From the NCBI GenBank assembly GCA_937949615.1, contig CALEDQ010000008.1, forward strand, positions 620,001-684,000: a stretch of 64,000 nucleotides of DNA, read 5' to 3'. Below are positions 43,176-51,084 of this stretch, in pieces. Both the position numbers and the translations under genes were made by a program. Under the pieces are notes generated by a model that saw only the letters and a list, made by a program, of their open reading frames with translations, was not told the DNA's origin and did no database searches. Each line of letters opens with the position of its first letter. Within the stretch, counting starts at the first letter, position 1. Origin of the DNA: an uncultured bacterium (lineage in GTDB: Bacteria > Muiribacteriota > Ozemobacteria > Ozemobacterales > Ozemobacteraceae).

Positions 43176-43847
43176 ATGATTAAAGATGGCGAACACGGTG
43201 CCATAATTCAGCGCGACAAGCAGACCTACGCGGTCGCCCCTCATGTTCCCTGCGGTGTCGTCACCCCCGAAATTTTGCGCAAGCTGGCTGATACAGCAGA
43301 AAAATATCAGGCTGCCGCTCTTAAGATCACCAGTGCTCAGAGAATTGCCCTCGTCGGTCTGCAGGAAAGCGATGTCGAAAAAGTCTGGGCCGACCTCGGC
43401 ATGAATAAGGGTGCAGCTACCGGCCTGTGTGTCCGCAGCGTCAAGGCCTGCCCCGGCACAGCATTCTGCAAACGCGGCATCAAAGACAGCCTTGGCATGG
43501 GCATGCAGCTCGACAAGCTCTATCACGGCATGGAAATGCCCGGTAAAATGAAAATGGGTGTCAGCGGCTGCGCCAACCAGTGTGCTGAAACCTGCATCAA
43601 AGATATTGGCCTGGTCGGTTTCAGTAAAGGCTGGAAGCTCCTCGTCGGCGGTAATGGCGGTGCGTTGCCAAGACTTTCGACCGAACTGGCTGCAGAACTC
43701 GACGACAACCAGGCCCTCGAAATGGTCGCCAGACTGGTCGCTTTTTACAAGGCTAAAGCAAAACCGCATCAGCGAATGGGCCTGCTCATCGAAAAACTTG
43801 GCGGCATCGAAGAGTTCAAAAAAGCCTTCGCCGAATTCAGACCCTAA
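43176..43847 (+). CDS. Small sirohaem/[4Fe-4S] nitrite/sulfite reductase-like protein
   Basis: The 223-residue protein comprises a ferredoxin-like half-domain and the sirohaem-cluster domain. Cluster motifs C-P-G-T-A-F-C (Cys92, Cys98) and C-A-N-Q-C (Cys132, Cys136) match the C-x5-C / C-x3-C pattern of sulfite and nitrite reductases. The size matches the low-molecular-weight assimilatory-type sulfite reductase known from Desulfovibrio. It lacks the second repeat of full enzymes. Next to the aldehyde dehydrogenase (19 bases) and probably co-transcribed; a link between the two activities is not apparent. Confidence 0.85.
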   Translation: MIKDGEHGAIIQRDKQTYAVAPHVPCGVVTPEILRKLADTAEKYQAAALKITSAQRIALVGLQESDVEKVWADLGMNKGAATGLCVRSVKACPGTAFCKRGIKDSLGMGMQLDKLYHGMEMPGKMKMGVSGCANQCAETCIKDIGLVGFSKGWKLLVGGNGGALPRLSTELAAELDDNQALEMVARLVAFYKAKAKPHQRMGLLIEKLGGIEEFKKAFAEFRP

Positions 43848-43881
43848 ACAAAATCATATTCCCTGCCGATTTCTTGTCTGT

Positions 43882-44712
43882 ATGCGCAAAAGAATAATTT
43901 ACGCTCTGACAGGTTTTTTATGCCTCACCATGGTTGCAGTTCTGCTCAATGGGGCGGCGGTTCGCCGCTCTGTCGAACGGGGTGTCAAAGACATAATCCC
44001 CAAAGGGCAGCCAAACTATGAAGCGATGTTTGCCGATGGCAAGCTGCGAATTGCGGTTTTCTGGGGCTGGGACCACCCCCGCGACACGATCATGGGCTCC
44101 TTCCCGGCTTTTGAGACGCTGAACGGCAAACGCCTGTATTACCGGGGCAAGCCCGTGCTGATCGAAATCGGCATGATCACCCAGATAAATCAGAACCCGA
44201 AGGGCATTTTCAAAAAGGCTCTCGAAGACCCGACCATCGACGTGGTCATTTACTCAGGGCACGCCCGCTACGGCGGCGGCATGGCCTTCTCTTCGATGGA
44301 CGACATCTTCAAATGCGGCAACGGCGACCTGATTGAAGACCGTCACGTCACTCCCTACCGTATCGTGCGCGCCACCGCCGAAGATCTCGATGCAACCGAC
44401 TTTCCGGCGAATGCTTATAAGATTATCATGCTCAACTGCTGTGACTCGCAGGGTCATTTCAGACAGAGCTGGGGAAACCGCTTTCGCGAGTGCTCGGCAC
44501 CTATCGACCTGCTGACTGTCGAATTTCCGGTTTTCAATCTTTACGATCACCGGCGTGTGCTCAACCTGCTGCGCGACCTGCTCTCGTTCTCAGACTGGAA
44601 AACCGTAAAAAAACACTACGACTCGGAAGTTCACAAGCGCAATAACCGCCTGATCATCGACCCGGTTTATATTCCGTCAGAAGATGACATGGCTCTCGAC
44701 CGCGACTACTGA
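43882..44712 (+). CDS. Membrane-anchored caspase/CHAT-fold-like protein
   Basis: This 276-residue protein has an N-terminal membrane anchor (about 5-24). The rest follows the clan CD peptidase order: strand (LRIAVFWGW), strand (KPVLIEIGM), strand then His in VVIYSGHARYGGG (His127), strand then Cys in YKIIMLNCCDSQG (Cys186, Cys187). In CHAT and caspase proteins His and Cys lie in just these positions (S-G-H-G, S-A-C-E-S). I call it a candidate Cys peptidase; no family name is certain. ATG at 43882; the first 30 bases lie 34 bases past the sirohaem gene. Confidence 0.6.
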   Translation: MRKRIIYALTGFLCLTMVAVLLNGAAVRRSVERGVKDIIPKGQPNYEAMFADGKLRIAVFWGWDHPRDTIMGSFPAFETLNGKRLYYRGKPVLIEIGMITQINQNPKGIFKKALEDPTIDVVIYSGHARYGGGMAFSSMDDIFKCGNGDLIEDRHVTPYRIVRATAEDLDATDFPANAYKIIMLNCCDSQGHFRQSWGNRFRECSAPIDLLTVEFPVFNLYDHRRVLNLLRDLLSFSDWKTVKKHYDSEVHKRNNRLIIDPVYIPSEDDMALDRDY

Positions 44713-44717
44713 TTTTC

Positions 44718-44746
44718 TGCCGGTCAATCGACCGGTGCCTTTTTTA
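44718..44746 (+). terminator. Probable Rho-independent terminator
   Basis: CCGGTC (44720-44725) and GACCGG (44730-44735) form a stem with loop AATC, followed by TGCC and a T6 run. It ends the caspase-like gene transcript just before the promoter of the giant gene. Confidence 0.6.
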
Positions 44747-44775
44747 TTGAACCCCCTGCCCTTTTGCTGTACACT
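44747..44775 (+). promoter_or_regulatory. Vegetative promoter of the giant envelope-protein operon
   Basis: TTGAAC (44747-44752), 17 bases, TACACT (44770-44775). Start near 44782, leader of about 35 bases ending in a GGGGGG ribosome site ahead of the ATG at 44817. Confidence 0.65.
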
Positions 44776-44816
44776 TTAAGCTGACGATTCAGCCTGACAG
44801 CTAATTGGGGGGAAAC

Positions 44817-47800
44817 ATGAAACTGCGGTTTGTGCTGCTTTCTTTTTGTCTTGCGCTCTTTTTGTCTCTGCCGGCCTTCTCGCAAAGTCGGATTCAGGTT
44901 CAGGAAATCCAGCAGCAGAACAATATTTCCAATATTGGCGCTGTAATCAATCAGCAGGTAAATCAGGCAAATCAGACGCCCGAAACTCTGCAGATCATCA
45001 ATTCATCTGAAAACCCTGAGTTCAGTAAAACCAGACAGACAGGGCAGCCGGTCGTCATTAACACCATTAAATCGCTGGTTCCCTACGAAGATCTTTATAA
45101 AGTGCTGCAGAAAGAGGTTGGCAAATATTTCATTCTGCCGGTCGAAGAATTCGAAAGTCTCAAAAAAGCCAAAGAAGCCTGGCTCGCTTCAGCTTCGACC
45201 CCGGTAACTGACCCACCGCCGCTTCTCTATCAGGTTAACTCAGCCCACCTCTCAGGTCGTCTCGAAGAAAATTTCGCCTTTATCGATGCCAGCTTCAAAA
45301 TCGAAACCTATACCGACGGCTGGCACGAAATTCCGCTGATCTGGGGCAGTCTCGCAGTTGAATCGGTCACCCTCAATGACCGCCCGACCACCCTCAAAAC
45401 CAGCTGGTTTGCCGGCAATGCCCGTCAGGTTCAATTCGGCAAAATGAGCAAACAGAATATTCTGCAGAATGTCTACCAGTCGTTTGGCGCAACCAACGAC
45501 ACTCTCAGCCAGAACAACTGGAAAGATACGATGTTTTCCCTGCCAGTATCAGGCAAAGGGCTTCATGACTGCCACATCTCTTTCGTCGTGCCGGTACAGA
45601 ATATCGATGATCTCTTCAATCTGCAGTTCAACATGACCCGTATTCCGCTCGCTTTCATGACCCTAAAATCAGAGCGCGACGTTCTTTCGATCGACACCAC
45701 CAGCTTCAAAGATTTCAGCGTCAGCGAAAACAATAATGCCGGTGGCTGCGAATTTATCGGCTGGCTCGGCGCCAACAGCGATGTCAGCATCAAGTGGCGG
45801 CGCAAATTTTCGAAACAGCCACTGGTAAAAGAAGAGCCAAAACCGGTAACTGATGAAACCCAGGGGCAGACTGCAACTCAGACCCCGGAAATCGTTCCGG
45901 GCCAGGTAACGGAGCAGGCAAAACCGGTTATAAAACCGCTGGTTTATGCCAGATCTCACACCCTTGCCAGTCTTGGTGAAACTTCGATTTTCGTTCAGAA
46001 AACTTTCAATTACACGATCAGCAAGGCACCGGTCGATATCTTTACCTTCAATCTGCCCGATGATGTCGAAATTGTCGCCGTTAATGCCGACCGCCCGCAA
46101 ACCCAGAAGATGACGCGTGAAGGCGGTCAGAAAAAACTGCGCATCGAATTTCAACCAGGTCGCGAAGACGTCTGCCAGATCGAAATTGCCTATGAAGCCC
46201 CGGTAGACCTCAATCTGCCGATTATCAGCCTGCCCGAAATCACTCCGGTAGGCGTCGAAAGAGAGCTTGGCGCCATCGCTGTCGAAGCCCTCTCGTCAGT
46301 CGAAGTGCAGCCCGGCAACAGCGAAAAAGAGCCGTTGAACAAAGGCGTCTACCCCCTCGACCCGCTCGAAATACCGCAGCCTCTTAAAGACAAGGCCACC
46401 CGGCCGCTTCTGCTCGCCTGGCGGCAGAATGTCAGCCCTGCCGGCATCAGACTTCGCATCAAGCGTTATCTCGATGTGCCACAGCAGACCGTTGTCGCCG
46501 ACAGCATGGATGTAAAAACCACCTTCACAACCAATCGTTCCAGCAGCACTCTGGTCACCATGAGCATTCGCAATAACAACAAACAGTATCTGCAGCTGCA
46601 GCTGGCATCAGGCTCAGAAGTCGTATCGACATTCCGCGGCGGGGTTCCGGTCAAACCGGTTAACAGCAAGGTTCCCGGTGTCGTTCAGATACCTCTCGAA
46701 ATGAGTCAGATCGTCGGCGAACCGGTTGACATGAACCTGCAGATCACCATCAAGGAACCGGTTGATGAAGTTAAATGGCGCGGCAGTCTGGCCTTTACGC
46801 CACCCCTCGTCGACATACCTGTTTCGCGCTTTTCATGGTATCTCTACGCTCCCGAAGACTATCATCTCTATGATTTCTCAGGCACGGTCAAAGACCCGCA
46901 GACCCGCAAAGATCCATATTTCTTCAGGGGTTTCATGCACATGCTGCGCGCCGCCTGGATGCTGGCCAGAAACCCCGATGCCATCATTTTTCTGGTCTTT
47001 ATGGCTGTCATAATTCTGGCAATTGTCTCCCGCAAACTGCTGGTGGCAATACTGGCCTGGATCTGGAATTTTATCTGCACCGTATTCGGCTTCATCTTCG
47101 GCGGCAAGGGTTTCAGACTGGTTGAGCTGATGATTGTCGTCATTATTCTGGGAGTTCTTGCCGCCATGGCGGTTCCGAACTTCAGAAAAGCGAGAGAGCA
47201 GGCCCGCGATAAGGCCTGCTATGCCAACCAGCGGGTTCTGCTCGGCGCGGTTGAAATGTATAACATGGATGCCCAGCCCGACAGCATGATGACCTCGCTC
47301 GATATCGACCGGCTGGTGGATGGAAAGTATCTGAAGAACCGGCCTTACCCGCCCGAAAGTGGCTGCCGTTATTATTCACAGGGTAACCTTGCCGAAACCG
47401 GCAATATCTACTGTCAGCTGCACGGGCCAATAGAAGATGTCGCCCAGCAGCAGATGGCTGCGGCGCCTTCATACCCGGGAAGGGATATGGCCGCCAATGA
47501 AATGGACTACAAGCGTGAAAGCAAAGACAGTTTTGCCCCCGCTGCCAAAGGCAGGGTATACAGCGAAAAAGTTTCACAGGAAGAATCGGCAGATCTAGGA
47601 GGGACTCAATCAGGTTTCGGCAATGCCAGAGTCCGCGGCATGCAGCCGATCAAAAGTAAATTTGTCATGACCAAAAACTTTTACACTCTCGAACGCGATC
47701 TGGTAATGGCCGAAGTCGCATCAGACGGCGCTCTGGTCGCCAACTCGACCTGCCCGTCCGTAAGGGTCAGCTACATCTGGAATTCGGTGTTGAACTCTTC

Positions 47801-50372
47801 TGAAGTCGTCGCCTTTATCATCGCCATGTTCAGCGCCCTGTATTTTGTCGCCGGGTCATTTCTGCGCGTGCCCGCCAAAATTACCTTTGCCGCGATCATC
47901 GTGCTTCTGCTTTCGCTGATCGACCTGAAGCTTAAAACCATCGGCGATGCCGCAAATGCCGGTTTCTGGCTCGCTATTGCCGGTGCCGTTATCTGGAAGT
48001 TTGTCTGGCTGCTGCGCTTCGTTAAACTGCCCGAAACCGACGCCGGGTCACCCCCCCCCCCGATCGACATGAATGCCGAAAACCCGCCCAATTCTGGCAG
48101 AACCAGCATTCTTCTGATGCTGCTGCTGGTTGTCGCCATCATTACCGGCGCAACCATACCGGCGGTAGCTGCCGATTTCAAGGAAATCAGGGTTATGGCC
48201 CCGTTCCAGGATCTTTCAAAAGTGCTTCCCTCGGGCGATCGGGCCGTAATCATACCTGAAGAAGATTACAATTATCTCAAAGATATCGCTCAGCCAGTGG
48301 CACCTGAGATTATCGCACCCAGCGAATTCCGTTTTGAAGCGGTTAAATACCACGGAACTGTTGAAGAGCGCGGCGTCAGATTCAAAGCTGAATTCAAGCT
48401 GGCACTGTTCAACAACAACTGGAAAAAGATTTCACTTCTCTCGACCGAAGCTATTCCATCTTCTGCCTCTCTCAACGATAATCCTCTCGCCATGACCCTG
48501 ATCGAAGACAATGGCGAAACTGCCTACGGCTTCATGACCAATGCCTCAGGGCCGGCCATGGTTACCGTCGAGTTCTTCATACCTATTTCTTCAAGTGAAT
48601 ACCGCCACCTGAACCGTTTCGATCTCAAGATGATTCCGGTCTGTATTTCAACTCTGCAGCTGACCATCAATGAAAAAGACTGCGAAGCATGGATCGACCC
48701 GGGAGTTCTGCGCAACAGCGAACGCACACCCGACAAAACCGTTTTTCGTGCCATACTCCCGCCAACTCAAATGGTTAATGTCGAGCTTTACCGCAATGTC
48801 AGCATGGCAAAACCAGAAGAAGTAAAACCTGAACCAGCCGCCGCCGAACCCCAGGAAGAACCGGTGGTCATCGAAGAAAAAACCCGCATCACGGTTCGCC
48901 AGCAAAATCTTCTGCACTTCAAAGAAGGTTTCGTTACCGGCACCAATATCTTTGAACTCAAGATCATGGGCGGCGCCGGTATCGCCACCGCCAGCTTCCA
49001 GCTGCCAGAACGGATCAGGGTTCTCAAGGTCGAAAACAAGCTGATCGAAGACTGGAAAATTACCGAAGAAAAGGGCCGCCGCCTCGATATCGTCTTCAAA
49101 TCAAAGATTCGTGGCAGCACCGAAGTTGTCGTTGAATTCGAAGAAGATATTCAGAATCTCAAAGACGGTACCTACACGGTTCCAGAAATTATCCCGCTCG
49201 ATGTTGAACAGTCGTGGGGTCTGCTCGGCATTGGCTGCATGGCAGCCCTTGAAGTCTCCGTAAGTGGCGCGCCACAGGGTTACTCACCCGTGGTTGCCGC
49301 CGAATTTCTCAAGGACTGGTCACGTGAGCGCCCCGAAAAGACACCTTACGCCTTCAAGTTTCTCAGACACCCGAACAGCATGTCGCTGTCTATCACGAGA
49401 CCTGAAGACATCGAGCAGCAGACTGCCGTCATCGACCGGGCCGAAGCCATGACTCTGCTCAATGAAGATGGTTATCTGCTGACCAGAGTCGTTTATGAAG
49501 TAATCAACAATTCTGAACAGTTCCTTAAAGTTAAGCTGCCGACCATAGGCACTGCCAAAACTGAACTCTGGAGCACCCAGGTGGCCGGTCTTTCGGTCAG
49601 ATCCGGATTTGACCCAGACTTTGGTGCTTACAATCTGCCGATCGTCAGATCTACGGTCGAAAAAGGCGAATCCAAATCGTTCCCGGTCGAAATCGTTTAT
49701 GCCATCAAGCTTGGCACCCAGCTTTCGGCCTTCAATCACACTTACATCGAGCTGCCGACCGCTCACCTGCCGATCAGCGAACTGAGCTGGATTGTCTATC
49801 TACCAGAAGGTTATGAACTGATGCGCGAAAAGGGCAATGTCGACCGCCTGATGAAAACCGCAGAAACAAGATTTCTCGACAACAGTTCTTATTTCTCTTC
49901 AATGAGCTCCTACTCATCGATGCAGAAGCGTCAGAAAGGCTCTTCGCAGATCCAGATGCAGTCACGACAGAGCGAGAAGGTTTTTGGTCAGAGCGGGCTG
50001 CTGCCGGTTAAGTTCAAAATCCCGACTACCAGCTGGCCGATCTCTTTCTCGATGCTGCAGATCGACCCGAGCGGCAAGGCGCCACATATCGAAGGAATGC
50101 TGGTCAACCCGAGAAAGGGTCGCGGCTTCCTTTTTCAGTTCATCATGATTCTGGTCGGTATAATTGCGGCAGTTGGCCTGATCAAAATGTTCACCTCAGA
50201 GAACCGCTACACCTGGTTTCTGATCACTGCGATACAGGGCATTATTCTTGCAATCGCCGTCTATCTCAAGCTTTATCAGGCCGACCATTTCGTGCAGCTT
50301 GGCTTTTCGGCGGCCCTGTCACTGTATCTGCTGAATCGCTTCTTCGCATACAAACCGCAGGCGGCTGAGTGA
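44817..50372 (+). CDS. Giant duplicated envelope protein with an internal prepilin module
   Basis: This 1851-residue protein is not one I recognise. A signal peptide (about 1-23) precedes a beta-rich first half (about 87-720), then a transmembrane region (about 722-760). A complete prepilin follows: GKGFRLVELMIVVIILGVL with the cut site Gly765/Phe766 and Glu770, ending in the pilin tail GCRYY ... YCQLHG. Next come a linker, several helices (about 1000-1070), a proline stretch and a second signal-like helix (about 1095-1118). The second half (about 1120-1780) repeats the first: PFQDLSKVLP against PYEDLYKVLQ, VPEIIPLDVEQ against LPEITPVGVER, SWIVYLPEGYEL against SWYLYAPEDYHL. It ends in three helices. 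It is promoter-led and overlaps the M50 gene (GTGA). Confidence 0.8.
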   Translation: MKLRFVLLSFCLALFLSLPAFSQSRIQVQEIQQQNNISNIGAVINQQVNQANQTPETLQIINSSENPEFSKTRQTGQPVVINTIKSLVPYEDLYKVLQKEVGKYFILPVEEFESLKKAKEAWLASASTPVTDPPPLLYQVNSAHLSGRLEENFAFIDASFKIETYTDGWHEIPLIWGSLAVESVTLNDRPTTLKTSWFAGNARQVQFGKMSKQNILQNVYQSFGATNDTLSQNNWKDTMFSLPVSGKGLHDCHISFVVPVQNIDDLFNLQFNMTRIPLAFMTLKSERDVLSIDTTSFKDFSVSENNNAGGCEFIGWLGANSDVSIKWRRKFSKQPLVKEEPKPVTDETQGQTATQTPEIVPGQVTEQAKPVIKPLVYARSHTLASLGETSIFVQKTFNYTISKAPVDIFTFNLPDDVEIVAVNADRPQTQKMTREGGQKKLRIEFQPGREDVCQIEIAYEAPVDLNLPIISLPEITPVGVERELGAIAVEALSSVEVQPGNSEKEPLNKGVYPLDPLEIPQPLKDKATRPLLLAWRQNVSPAGIRLRIKRYLDVPQQTVVADSMDVKTTFTTNRSSSTLVTMSIRNNNKQYLQLQLASGSEVVSTFRGGVPVKPVNSKVPGVVQIPLEMSQIVGEPVDMNLQITIKEPVDEVKWRGSLAFTPPLVDIPVSRFSWYLYAPEDYHLYDFSGTVKDPQTRKDPYFFRGFMHMLRAAWMLARNPDAIIFLVFMAVIILAIVSRKLLVAILAWIWNFICTVFGFIFGGKGFRLVELMIVVIILGVLAAMAVPNFRKAREQARDKACYANQRVLLGAVEMYNMDAQPDSMMTSLDIDRLVDGKYLKNRPYPPESGCRYYSQGNLAETGNIYCQLHGPIEDVAQQQMAAAPSYPGRDMAANEMDYKRESKDSFAPAAKGRVYSEKVSQEESADLGGTQSGFGNARVRGMQPIKSKFVMTKNFYTLERDLVMAEVASDGALVANSTCPSVRVSYIWNSVLNSSEVVAFIIAMFSALYFVAGSFLRVPAKITFAAIIVLLLSLIDLKLKTIGDAANAGFWLAIAGAVIWKFVWLLRFVKLPETDAGSPPPPIDMNAENPPNSGRTSILLMLLLVVAIITGATIPAVAADFKEIRVMAPFQDLSKVLPSGDRAVIIPEEDYNYLKDIAQPVAPEIIAPSEFRFEAVKYHGTVEERGVRFKAEFKLALFNNNWKKISLLSTEAIPSSASLNDNPLAMTLIEDNGETAYGFMTNASGPAMVTVEFFIPISSSEYRHLNRFDLKMIPVCISTLQLTINEKDCEAWIDPGVLRNSERTPDKTVFRAILPPTQMVNVELYRNVSMAKPEEVKPEPAAAEPQEEPVVIEEKTRITVRQQNLLHFKEGFVTGTNIFELKIMGGAGIATASFQLPERIRVLKVENKLIEDWKITEEKGRRLDIVFKSKIRGSTEVVVEFEEDIQNLKDGTYTVPEIIPLDVEQSWGLLGIGCMAALEVSVSGAPQGYSPVVAAEFLKDWSRERPEKTPYAFKFLRHPNSMSLSITRPEDIEQQTAVIDRAEAMTLLNEDGYLLTRVVYEVINNSEQFLKVKLPTIGTAKTELWSTQVAGLSVRSGFDPDFGAYNLPIVRSTVEKGESKSFPVEIVYAIKLGTQLSAFNHTYIELPTAHLPISELSWIVYLPEGYELMREKGNVDRLMKTAETRFLDNSSYFSSMSSYSSMQKRQKGSSQIQMQSRQSEKVFGQSGLLPVKFKIPTTSWPISFSMLQIDPSGKAPHIEGMLVNPRKGRGFLFQFIMILVGIIAAVGLIKMFTSENRYTWFLITAIQGIILAIAVYLKLYQADHFVQLGFSAALSLYLLNRFFAYKPQAAE
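47100..47435 (+). other. Internal prepilin module in the giant protein
   Basis: Residues 762-873 of the giant protein: basic GGKG, Gly765/Phe766 prepilin peptidase site, Glu770 at mature position 5, a 20-residue hydrophobic helix, N-terminal alpha segment FRKAREQARDKACYANQRVL, and the Cys / Gly-Asn / Cys-x-x-His-Gly tail. Normal prepilins start with this segment; here 761 residues come before. Confidence 0.8.
48051..48061 (+). repeat. Poly-C tract (11 C) at the junction of the two halves
   Basis: Eleven consecutive C encode PPPP at residues 1079-1082. Eight bases later an in-frame ATG (48069) begins MNAENPPNSGRTSILLMLLL, a good signal peptide for the second half. A change of one C would split the gene there. 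It could be a slippage (phase-variation) site, a fusion scar, or a read error. Confidence 0.9.
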
Positions 50373-51061
50373 CAGAAATGGAAGAATTTGCACAGCTTAA
50401 CGAAAAACCCAGCGGCAATGCCGCAGGCATGGCGTTGCCGCTGGTTCTTTTTCTGGTCGCCGTCTACTTCTGGGATTCGGTATTCGTTCTGCCAATCAAG
50501 TATCTGACGGTATTCTTTCACGAGCTTTCACATGGTCTGGCATCGGTTTTCACCGGCGGCAGTATCGTGAGAATTGAACTCAATGCCAACCAGGGCGGTG
50601 TCTGCTGGACAACCGGCGGCATCAGGTTCATCGTTACCAGTGCCGGGTATCTTGGCAGCCTGCTATGGGGCAGCCTGATTCTTCTTGGTGCGGTAAAAAC
50701 GCGCTTTGATCAGCAGATCACTGCCGGACTCGGTATTCTCCTTCTGGCGGTAACAGCGATATGGGTGCGAAACCTCGAAGGGGTAGTAATATGCACGCTT
50801 ACCGGTTTCGGTTTGCTGGCAATTGCAGCTTATACCAACGAGAAAATCTGTGACCAGTTCCTTAAGTTTCTCGGTCTTACATCATGCTTTTATGTTCTCA
50901 TAGACATAAAAAGTGACTTGATCGACCGTTCCATCAGAGGGTCTGATGCCTACGAAATCGGTAAAATGCTTTTCATGCCCGGCTGGCTGGTCGGCATGGT
51001 CTGGCTTGCCATAGCCGGGTTTGTCACCTGGAAAGTTCTTGCCTACAGTCTTAAAGAGTAA
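50369..51061 (+). CDS. M50-type intramembrane metalloprotease
   Basis: The 230-residue polytopic protein has the zinc motif H-E-x-x-H in FFHELSHGLASVFTGG (His51, Glu52, His55) within a membrane segment, and SDAYEIGK near residue 190 that could give the third ligand, as in M50B-like proteins. Such proteases cut inside membranes, or some are inactive chaperone-like forms. The GTG start overlaps the stop of the giant gene (GTGA), so the proteins are made together, which makes the giant protein a natural substrate candidate. The ATG at 50378 is an alternative start. Confidence 0.82.
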   Translation: MTEMEEFAQLNEKPSGNAAGMALPLVLFLVAVYFWDSVFVLPIKYLTVFFHELSHGLASVFTGGSIVRIELNANQGGVCWTTGGIRFIVTSAGYLGSLLWGSLILLGAVKTRFDQQITAGLGILLLAVTAIWVRNLEGVVICTLTGFGLLAIAAYTNEKICDQFLKFLGLTSCFYVLIDIKSDLIDRSIRGSDAYEIGKMLFMPGWLVGMVWLAIAGFVTWKVLAYSLKE

Positions 51062-51084
51062 AAATTTGATCAAGAGGTGCCGTT

